A stretch of DNA of 64,000 nucleotides from Corallococcus sicarius (GTDB taxonomy: Bacteria; Myxococcota; Myxococcia; Myxococcales; Myxococcaceae): contig NZ_RAWG01000008.1 of assembly GCF_003611735.1 (NCBI RefSeq), positions 1 to 64,000 of the forward strand, given 5' to 3'. Both the position numbers and the translations under genes were made by a program. Each line of letters begins with the position of its first letter. The stretch's first letter is position 1. The notes beneath the pieces are model-generated. The model did no database searches. It worked only from the letters and a program-made list of their open reading frames with translations, and had not been told where the DNA came from. This document shows, piece after piece, positions 52,701-59,007 of the stretch.

Positions 52701-53081
52701 GAGACGCGCACGGTGATCGCGGACAACACGCCCCCCGGCATCCAGTTCTTCAGCGTCTACGGCAGCGGTCACACGTACCAGGTCTCCGCCAACGCCGTCA
52801 GCGACCCTCGGGGGGTGAAGAGCGTCGTCCTGCAGGGAGGCCTGCTCTTTCCTCCCACCTTCAGGGTCACGCTGACGCAGGGCCCCTGGTTCTACAACTT
52901 CTTCTTCGACACGAGCATCAGCCTCGATACCCAGTTCATGTTCGGAATCATGGCCACGGACCTGTGGGGCAATGAGCGGACGGAGATCTACCTCTGCCAC
53001 CTGGATACGGAAACCACCCAGCACGCGTACCTGCCGTGCGTCCTCAACCAGACCTATCTCCAGGGCTTCAACTTCTATTGA
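49710..53081 (+). CDS. M4 (thermolysin-type) metalloprotease lipoprotein with Ig-like repeats
   Basis: 1,123 residues. Signal MRFMQWMLGGLVCVLAGC, lipobox LAGC. Residues ~30-210 form a FTP/PepSY-type propeptide (ARTRAERLAEARGF, TQEQAVSAVLAELKD, MTLIYRLEL, WMAQVDARSGKVLR). Catalytic domain: HEIGH with H367, E368 and H371, and third ligand E397 in MNEATGDIIGF (usual form NEAxSD). GPVKAARIWAS, the late M4 motif, follows. The last ~550 residues are five or six Ig-like modules with DxTxP starts (DKTGPQATLSRFG, DNTRPALTLTVG, DRVAPAVTFSAQ, DNTPPGIQFFSV). Probably an extracellular degradative enzyme. GGAGGGGGAAG precedes the ATG. The next gene begins 14 bp downstream. Confidence 0.88.
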   Translation: MRFMQWMLGGLVCVLAGCEATQVETPEAPETPGVAARTRAERLAEARGFNLREATLVEAPGGKGDRHRLHLQGVPVLGLEARTAHGETHFTNVRLAPGVRVETKPQLTQEQAVSAVLAELKDPSAKLTGARLMLLPHEEHRRKPDAPASARPNAAHFERVVTGMTLIYRLELSTGEGGPDSAHTWMAQVDARSGKVLRLDPLALDADDFRTVTGRGYFNGTRTFLTLFNAADGTYDLQDTHKNQYLATFPQGGGTYSYALYYSEDASFGDGLKFLASSQPDSVNGETAAVDAFHAVNTTWTVFDAILLRNGPSGTGRPLSVNLHYPMYGAQYLPHRTKPRLQVGYSSAIAPPTLRRTPMATTDIVGHEIGHDFFGTAVWEDPADTDLSYSEMAAMNEATGDIIGFLAELTRDAMRAGGLPSSIDQMTPQPSHFSMGEETGTVARNIRSPVHYEWYDKLRLEGPHAAAGPITRMFVLLAYGCQPMPDSGPYTEQHCPLVPKGFSGIGPVKAARIWASTVEALPDGGDFHLARELALEAAWIVDPLHMGSHKKVVASAFAAVGVGDPPDLTPPTTTLTCHQVDLDIECTGTVSDPLYPDQFNKPPQIVVDGTGVYTLPGWQFTQRISGTSLASGNHSLQLRAWDWWDNLATRTVTVNLDKTGPQATLSRFGPPKQPLLSVLATDPSGILQVEFLKGAQLMDTLFASPYDKTFDTSTWTDGTHPMVARVYDEYGNVTVLNHALPVDNTRPALTLTVGTSGPPFNLSATATDASALVRADFKVDGLVFATRDTGSPYQASYSPSDPLVHTLTVEVTDAFGNKATATQTAPQDRVAPAVTFSAQQGYTGTMTLTVGTSDSCGILYPYALYVDGILVGQPTTPGYVVLLASSAVSVGVHAFHAVVSDNCGNTTQYATTFTKVYTPPAISAVVRDDSQPKQPKFTVQCNDTEGVHHVEMRENGAVLQTDNTPPYQFAVDTSARADGNYTVLFQCFDIYGAWSSPETRTVIADNTPPGIQFFSVYGSGHTYQVSANAVSDPRGVKSVVLQGGLLFPPTFRVTLTQGPWFYNFFFDTSISLDTQFMFGIMATDLWGNERTEIYLCHLDTETTQHAYLPCVLNQTYLQGFNFY

Positions 53082-53095
53082 GACAGGGATTTTCA

Positions 53096-54667
53096 ATGAC
53101 AAGAATCTTGAATATGGCGCGAGCGCTGTGGCTCTCGCTGTCGTGTCTGGCGGGCTGCGCGCCCACGGGCGCAGAGGACGGCGCGCCCCCTGCCGGTGCG
53201 GAGGAGGCCGGGCTGAGCTACGCCTCCGCGGGCACGGACCTCTTCCGTCCGCGGGTGCTGCTGTTCGTCTACGAGCCTTCCTATTCAGGCACGCCCCTTC
53301 ACACGCTGAAGGGCTGGAGTGATCCGAAGCCGCTGACCCACGCGCTGCGCTCGAGGCTGCGCTCCAGCTCGCACTTCACCGTGGACTACCAGGTCGTGGA
53401 AGTGAAGGTCATCACGGACCGGCTGCCGTGGTTCGAGAACGGCACGCGCTACACGCCCGCCCGGTTGTTGAACATCATCAACGAGCCGGACCCCTTGAAG
53501 CGCGACCAGCTGCGCGGGTGCACCACGCCCGGGACGGAGAGCACCTGTCCCCGCTTCGACTACGTGGCGTTCGCCAACGAGTTCAACCTCAAGGCCCGCA
53601 TGGAGGCCAACGAGCTGGATGAGGTCTGGGTGATGGCGCCCCCGTGGGTGCAGATGTACGAGTCCCGCATGCTGGGCAGCAATGCCTACTGGTGCAACGC
53701 CCCCCCGGAGCCGCGCGTGGCCAGCTTCCGCAACTTCGTGGTGATGGGCTACAACTACGAGCGGGGCGTCGCCGAGGCGCTGCACTCCTACGGGCATCGC
53801 TCCGAGTCCATCCTCGACCGCGCGTACCGGGGACAGCCCGCCGGCCACCTCTGGGACAAGTTCAACGACCTGCACCGCGACAAGCCGAACCTCGCGGGCG
53901 TGGGCTACGTGCACCATCCGCCCAACGCGGCGCCGGGGACGGACTATGACTATGGCAACACCACGTTCGTGCCCTCCAGCGCGGATGCCTGGCTGCGCAA
54001 TCCGCTGGTGAACCCCGACTCCGTGGCCCGGCGGAGCCTGAACTGCACCGAGTGGGGCTGCACGCAGGAGGGCTTCCTGAAGTGGTGGTTCAACCACATG
54101 CCCTACGGCCAGAAGAACGCGCCCAACTGGTGGCGCCACCTGGTGCACCTGGATGACACGGAGGCCCCCGCCCAGCCGAGCGCCTGCGGCGCCAACACGA
54201 CCCTGTCCTCCTGCGACGCGGCCGGATGCGCCTGGTACGCCTGCTCCAACTCCTGCTGGCCCCCGGGCACGGACATCCAGGTCGCATGCCCGGCCGACTC
54301 CTGGTGTGGCCAGAACACCAGCGTGTCCTCCTGCGACGCGGCCGGATGCGCCTGGTACGCCTGCTCCAACTCCTGCTGGTCTCCCGGGACGCCGCTGGGC
54401 GTGGCGTGTGGGCCGTGCGCGCTCCAGACGTCGCAGGCCTCGTGTCAGCAGTACGGCTCCTCCTGCGGCTGGTACGCCTGCACGAACACCTGCTGGCCCC
54501 GAGGCACCCCGAACGCGACCGCGTGCGCCCCCTGCCGGAGCTACACGGACGTGGCCACCTGCGATGCGCACCAGGCCTCCTGTGCCTGGTACGCGTGCAC
54601 GCCGGGCGCCAACAAGTGCTGGCAGCGCGGCACCGCCCTGTCCACCGCGTGCCCGTCCACCTATTGA
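53096..54667 (+). CDS. lipoprotein with C-terminal Cys-rich repeats
   Basis: 523 residues from ATG 53096, 14 bp after the metalloprotease stop, hence one operon. Signal MTRILNMARALWLSLSCLAGC with lipobox LAGC. Residues ~45-350 are a conserved globular domain (PRVLLFVYEPSYSGTPLHTL, VWVMAPPWVQMYESR, NFVVMGYNYERGVAEALHSY, FLKWWFNHMPYG) of no recognised family; it has His/Glu/Trp-rich patches suggestive of an enzyme or glycan binder. Residues ~361-523 hold four or five Cys repeats of the form LSSCDAAGCAWYACSNSCW. Two of these share 56 identical bases (54204-54259 and 54324-54379). Disulfide-rich ends of this type often attach secreted enzymes to insoluble substrates. Confidence 0.75.
   Translation: MTRILNMARALWLSLSCLAGCAPTGAEDGAPPAGAEEAGLSYASAGTDLFRPRVLLFVYEPSYSGTPLHTLKGWSDPKPLTHALRSRLRSSSHFTVDYQVVEVKVITDRLPWFENGTRYTPARLLNIINEPDPLKRDQLRGCTTPGTESTCPRFDYVAFANEFNLKARMEANELDEVWVMAPPWVQMYESRMLGSNAYWCNAPPEPRVASFRNFVVMGYNYERGVAEALHSYGHRSESILDRAYRGQPAGHLWDKFNDLHRDKPNLAGVGYVHHPPNAAPGTDYDYGNTTFVPSSADAWLRNPLVNPDSVARRSLNCTEWGCTQEGFLKWWFNHMPYGQKNAPNWWRHLVHLDDTEAPAQPSACGANTTLSSCDAAGCAWYACSNSCWPPGTDIQVACPADSWCGQNTSVSSCDAAGCAWYACSNSCWSPGTPLGVACGPCALQTSQASCQQYGSSCGWYACTNTCWPRGTPNATACAPCRSYTDVATCDAHQASCAWYACTPGANKCWQRGTALSTACPSTY
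54204..54379 (+). repeat. two identical 56-bp direct repeats, 120 bp apart
   Basis: Copies at 54204-54259 and 54324-54379 start TGTCCTCCTGCGACGCGG and end CTCCAACTCCTGCTGG, encoding SSCDAAGCAWYACSNSCW. Identity at synonymous sites shows recent duplication or gene conversion within the Cys-repeat region. Confidence 0.85.
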
Positions 54668-54686
54668 GCCGGGAGCCCTCCACCGA

Positions 54687-54713
54687 CCCGCGGCTTCTGG
54701 GTGAAGCCGCGGG
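54687..54713. terminator. 11-bp hairpin between convergent genes
   Basis: CCCGCGGCTTC (54687-54697) and GAAGCCGCGGG (54703-54713) pair perfectly around TGGGT. It lies between the stops at 54667 and 54780. Confidence 0.7.
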
Positions 54714-54779
54714 CCTCCGGGGATGGGTTCACGGCAGGGGACCCGCGCCGGGCTGAGCCGGTGGCGACGCCCAGGGACG

Positions 54780-55673
54780 TCAGTCCAGCAGCCGGTGGAG
54801 GCTGATGTCCAACTGGCTGCGCACCAGCCCCAGGAGGCTCTGCACCGCGAGGGTGTCCTGCTTCAGCCGGGTGGCCAGCTCCGCATGGACGCGCTCGAGC
54901 AATAGCTCGCGGGCCTGGGCGACCTTGCGCGCCACGCCGGAGCGCGAGTCGCCGTACATCAGCGCGAGCCGGTCCATGGTGAAGCCATGGAAGTAGTGCA
55001 GGCGCAGCAGGGCGCGCTCCCGCTCGGAGAGCGTTGCCACCCCCTTGCGGACCGCCTCGACGAGGAACTGGCGCGCGTCCTCCCGCAGCAGCTCGTGCTC
55101 CGGGTTGCCCGTGGCCAGCATCCGCGCGAAGGCCTCCGGGGGCTCGTCGACGAGGACTTCACGCCCGTTGCGCTCCACCAGCTCGCCCGCGATGCGCGCG
55201 GCGGTGATGCCCACCCACGTCAGCAGCGGTCCCCTGCCCCCGTAGCGTTCAATCCGGGGAGGTGCCTCCGCGCTGCCCACCAGCAGCCGCTCGCGGAGCG
55301 TCTGGAGCACCTCCTCCACCATGCTCGGTGACACCGCCCCGAGCCGTGCGGGGATGTACCGGAGGATGTGCTGCTCGAAGGCACGGAGTGCCGCGGGCTC
55401 CCCGGTAGCGCACGCGCACGCGAGGTACAGGTCGGCACCGTGGAGGATGCGCAGCACCTCCGCGGCCTTCCCCACGGGCAGGTGCCGCGACAGGTGCCGC
55501 ACGAAGTCCTCGGTTGGGAGCAACAACGTGGGCCACGCGGTCCGGGCCGCCTCGACGTGCTTGTGCAGCAGCGCCTCCAGTTCCTCCACGGCCTCCAGCT
55601 CCGCGCGCTGCTTCGGTGGCAGGTGCTCCCGCAGCAGCGCCGTCAGGGGGTTTGTCTTCGGTTGCTCGCTCAT
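54780..55673 (-). CDS. TIGR03001-type (myxobacterial) RNA polymerase sigma factor
   Basis: 297 residues. The N-terminal ~130 residues (LLREHLPPKQRAELEAVEEL, WPTLLLPTEDFVRHLSRHLP) are specific to the Sig-70_gmx1 group known mainly from myxobacteria. Region 2 corresponds to LYLACACATGEPAALRAFEQHI. Region 4 is LSERERALLRLHYFHGFTMD followed by RLALMYGDSRSGVARKVAQAR, a helix-turn-helix that would bind the -35 element. Its start overlaps the stop of the upstream kinase gene (ATGA at 55670-55673), so both are made together. The kinase is the obvious candidate regulator. Confidence 0.85.
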   Translation of the reverse strand: MSEQPKTNPLTALLREHLPPKQRAELEAVEELEALLHKHVEAARTAWPTLLLPTEDFVRHLSRHLPVGKAAEVLRILHGADLYLACACATGEPAALRAFEQHILRYIPARLGAVSPSMVEEVLQTLRERLLVGSAEAPPRIERYGGRGPLLTWVGITAARIAGELVERNGREVLVDEPPEAFARMLATGNPEHELLREDARQFLVEAVRKGVATLSERERALLRLHYFHGFTMDRLALMYGDSRSGVARKVAQARELLLERVHAELATRLKQDTLAVQSLLGLVRSQLDISLHRLLD

Positions 55674-58600
55674 CGCTTTGCCTCCCGCCGCTGCCAGGCC
55701 AGCACCTTCTGGAGCCCCGGCCGGCCCCGGAGTCCCACGGACTCCAGCCGCGTCCGGGCCTCCTCGGCCAGGGCGAGCGCCCGCGTCCGGTCCGGGGAGG
55801 AGCGCGTTTCCACGAGCGCCCGGGCCAGCACGAAGGCGGTCCTGGCCGCGATCAACGGGTCTCCGTGTCCGCCCTTCTGGGTGAGGGTGCTCCAGGCGCG
55901 CTCGACCAGGGGAACGGCCTTGTCCGCGGCGCCCAGCGCCAGATGCGCCTCCGCGACACAGGTCAGGGCCCTGGCACCGTCGTCGGACTCCTGGCTCTGG
56001 ACCTTCTCCGTGAGCATCCGCGCACGCTCGCAGTACTCGAGCGCCTCCTTCGGAGCCTTGCTCTCCAGGGCCACCTCGGCCAGGGGGATCAGCACCGACA
56101 GCGCGCCCGCTCCCCCCGAGCCTTGCGATTTCTCCATCCGCTTCAGCGTGTCCAACAGGTCACGCCGTGCCTCCCGGTGGTGGCCCGAGAACAGGTGCGC
56201 ATACCCCCGCATCATCAGGGGCAGGGTGGCGCGCGGGGTGTCCGGGCCCATGGAACGCTGGATGCGCTCCAGGGCCTCGGTGGTGAGGGCGATCGTCTTG
56301 TCGTGCTGACCTCCGTCGCCGTACACCATCGCTTGCTCCACGAGCACCTGGACGACCGTGAAGTGGTCGGGTCCACGGGCGCCCTCGAAGAGGGTGCGCG
56401 CCCGCTCGAGCAGGGTCCGCGCCTCCTCCAGCCGGCCTTCGACGCGGGAGACGACGGCGAGGTTCAGGAGCACACTCGCGAGGACGGTGTTCTCCGGGAT
56501 GGGAGCCGCCTCCTGGAGGGCCAGGGCCTTGCGCCAGGTGGCGACAGCGTCGGCGTTACGGCCCATCCCGTGGTAGGCCGATGCCACCCTGTTGTAGGAA
56601 ACAACGAGGGCCGGGTTGTCGGGGCCCAGCAGGCGCTTGCGCATCTCCAGGGCCTGGAGGTGGAGCTCCAGCATCTCCTTGTCGCGGCGCTGGACCATGC
56701 GGACCTTGCCGAGCTGGTGCAGGAGGCTGGCCGTGCGGAGGCTGTCCGGACCATTCCTCCTGCGCGAGAACTCCAGGCCCTGGAGCACCTCCTGCTCCGC
56801 CTCGGCGTGGAGTCCCTGCTGAAGCCGTAGCGAAGACAGACGTGTGTGCAGGTCCGCCGTGATGTCCGGGAAGCGCTCGCGCCCCAGTCGCTCGACGGCG
56901 GACTGGGCATGCCGGACGAGCTTCTCCGCGTCCGCGGGGCGGGACAGCGCCTCGCCCACCACGAACATGAGCTCCAGCCATGCACGCGCCAGGGTCTCGT
57001 CATCACGCCCGGCCTCGGCGGCCCACACGGCCTGGTAGAGGGCCGTCTCCGCTTCCTTCGGTCTGTCGTTCTCTCCGAGCAGCTCCCCGTGGGCCAGGTA
57101 CACCTCCGCCTCCAGCGGCCTGTAGTCGATCCCCTTCAGCTGCCCGATGAGGGCGGACGTCACCGCGAGGCCGTCGGTGAACCGGCGCGCCACGAGGTGG
57201 GCCCGGGCCTGCGCCAGCTTGTGCCGCGCCTCCTCCACCCGCCGGGCGCGGAGGCTGTCGGGCGGCTGCGGGCGGCTGGAGAGGCCGGGCGCATCCCGGC
57301 AGCCGGTGAGCCCCTCGAGGGAGGTCATTAGCGGGCGCGCGTTCTGCAACGTCAGCACGTCCGCCTTCTCCAGCACGTCGGTCACGGCGGCCAGCTGCCA
57401 CAGCCGCGCATCGAGGCACGCGGCCGTCTGCCATGCGCCGGTGTCGGTGTCGCTGCCCGCGGCCAGGCAGGCCTCGGTGCGCAGCGTGCGCCACTGATTG
57501 GCGTAGGCGTCCAGCCCCGCCGCGACCCGTGCCCAGGCCGGCGCGGCGTAGGGCGCGCCCGTGGCGAGGAAGGCCGCACGCACGCGCTCGCGCCTCGCGG
57601 GGCTCCACGCCGCCGCCAGCTTCTCCACCTCCTGCTCGCAGCGCGCCTCACGCCGCTGCGTCACCCCGTAGGCCGCGAGCGCCCCCAGCAGGCCCGTCAC
57701 CGTCGCCGTGGCCGCCACCCACGTGCGCATCCTCCGCGCCGGTGGGGTGAGCGCCGCCAGCAGCGCCTCCATGGAGGCAAAGCGCTCCGCGGGTTCGGCG
57801 CGCAGCCCCCGCAGCACCGCGCGCCGCACCCAGGCGGGCACCTGCACCTCGCGCTCGGGCGGACGTATCCGCCCCGCCAGCACCGCCTGGGCCAGCTCCC
57901 GCAGCGTCTCACCCTGGAAGGGATGCACGCCGTAGAGCGCCTCGTAGAGCGCCACGCAGAAGCTGAATTCGTCCGAGCGCGCGTCGGCGCGCTGGCCCCG
58001 CAGCAGCTCCGGCGCGAGGTAGGCGGGCGTGCCCAGCACGGAGCCCGTCCGCGTGAGCCGGCCCATCGGTGCGTCGGGGCTCACAGGCGAAGCGGGGGCC
58101 TCCTCCTGGTGGAGCAGCCGGGCGATGCCGAAGTCCGTCACGTACACCCGGCCCTCGCGCCCCAGGAGCACGTTGGCCGGCTTGAAGTCCCGGTGCACCA
58201 GGCCCGCAGCGTGCGCGGCCGCAAGCCCCCGCCCCGCCTCCAGGAAGACGCGCAGCACCTCCCGCCAGGGATGCGGCGCCTTCATCCACTCCGCCAGCGT
58301 GGTGCCTTCCACCAACTCCATGGCCAGGAAGATGCCGTCTGCGTACGTGCCCACGTCATAGAGGGTGACGACGTTGGCGTGGGAGAGCCGGGCCAGCGCC
58401 TGCGCCTCGCGCTGCAGTCGCTGCTGCAACTCCGCGTGCTGGCGTCCTTCGGGGCGCAGCACCTTGAGGGCCACCTGCCGGCCCAGCTCCGGGTCCTCCG
58501 CCGCGTACACCACGCCCATGGCCCCGGCGCCAATGCGCTCCCGCACCACGTACCGGGAGACGGTGGAGCCTCGCGCCAACGGCGGGACACGCGGCGCCAC

Positions 58601-58768
58601 GAGCGTCGACGAAGGGCTGCTCAGGGCCCGGGCGCCATCCCCCGCCGCCAGCACCCACTGGCACTCCGCGCAGCGCTCCACGTGCTCCACGACGGGGCCC
58701 CGGTGCTCCTCGGAGAGCACCCCCGCCAGGAAGTCGCTCAGCGTCGTTTCTTGGGGGCACGCTTTCAT
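55670..58768 (-). CDS. Ser/Thr protein kinase with zinc-finger-like N-terminus and TPRs
   Basis: 1,032 residues from ATG 58768. Residues 1-50 resemble an anti-sigma zf-HC2 module (FLAGVLSEEHRGPVVEHVER, CAECQW). Kinase domain ~73-340: GAGAMGVVYAAEDPELGRQV, K102 in VALKVL, catalytic HRDFKPAN (D194) and DFGIARL (D212); all key residues present. A membrane helix follows near 350-370 (TWVAATATVTGLLGALAAYG), then ~600 residues of TPR-like helices (NPALVVSYNRVASAYHGMGR, VLLNLAVVSRVEGRLEEAR). The overlapping downstream gene encodes a sigma factor. The zf-HC2-like module plus coupling suggests that the kinase senses a signal and controls that sigma factor. Confidence 0.9.
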   Translation of the reverse strand: MKACPQETTLSDFLAGVLSEEHRGPVVEHVERCAECQWVLAAGDGARALSSPSSTLVAPRVPPLARGSTVSRYVVRERIGAGAMGVVYAAEDPELGRQVALKVLRPEGRQHAELQQRLQREAQALARLSHANVVTLYDVGTYADGIFLAMELVEGTTLAEWMKAPHPWREVLRVFLEAGRGLAAAHAAGLVHRDFKPANVLLGREGRVYVTDFGIARLLHQEEAPASPVSPDAPMGRLTRTGSVLGTPAYLAPELLRGQRADARSDEFSFCVALYEALYGVHPFQGETLRELAQAVLAGRIRPPEREVQVPAWVRRAVLRGLRAEPAERFASMEALLAALTPPARRMRTWVAATATVTGLLGALAAYGVTQRREARCEQEVEKLAAAWSPARRERVRAAFLATGAPYAAPAWARVAAGLDAYANQWRTLRTEACLAAGSDTDTGAWQTAACLDARLWQLAAVTDVLEKADVLTLQNARPLMTSLEGLTGCRDAPGLSSRPQPPDSLRARRVEEARHKLAQARAHLVARRFTDGLAVTSALIGQLKGIDYRPLEAEVYLAHGELLGENDRPKEAETALYQAVWAAEAGRDDETLARAWLELMFVVGEALSRPADAEKLVRHAQSAVERLGRERFPDITADLHTRLSSLRLQQGLHAEAEQEVLQGLEFSRRRNGPDSLRTASLLHQLGKVRMVQRRDKEMLELHLQALEMRKRLLGPDNPALVVSYNRVASAYHGMGRNADAVATWRKALALQEAAPIPENTVLASVLLNLAVVSRVEGRLEEARTLLERARTLFEGARGPDHFTVVQVLVEQAMVYGDGGQHDKTIALTTEALERIQRSMGPDTPRATLPLMMRGYAHLFSGHHREARRDLLDTLKRMEKSQGSGGAGALSVLIPLAEVALESKAPKEALEYCERARMLTEKVQSQESDDGARALTCVAEAHLALGAADKAVPLVERAWSTLTQKGGHGDPLIAARTAFVLARALVETRSSPDRTRALALAEEARTRLESVGLRGRPGLQKVLAWQRREAKR

Positions 58769-58783
58769 CCGGTGGGGACTCCG

Positions 58784-58816
58784 CGAGTATTTCTCGTTTT
58801 CCAGATTGTCATATGG
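58784..58816 (-). promoter_or_regulatory. candidate sigma-70-type promoter of the kinase-sigma operon
   Basis: On the minus strand ATGACA (one mismatch to TTGACA) is followed after 17 bp by TACTCG, a weak -10, about 20 bp before the kinase start. The surrounding region is the least GC-rich part of the 239-bp divergent gap. Sequence match only. Confidence 0.3.
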
Positions 58817-59007
58817 AAAGACCGGGGGCACGCGAGGAATCGAAAAGATTTCCTGGGATACAGGCCGGCCCCTTCCCTCTTTATCCCCGAAAGCCCGGGC
58901 TGCCCCGAGCCGCTTCACGCCTGGAATGGCATTGAGAACCAATGGAGGCACCTGCTCGCCTTCAGGTGCCATTGAAATATCAGTTCTGAACAAGAAAGGG
59001 ATTATCC

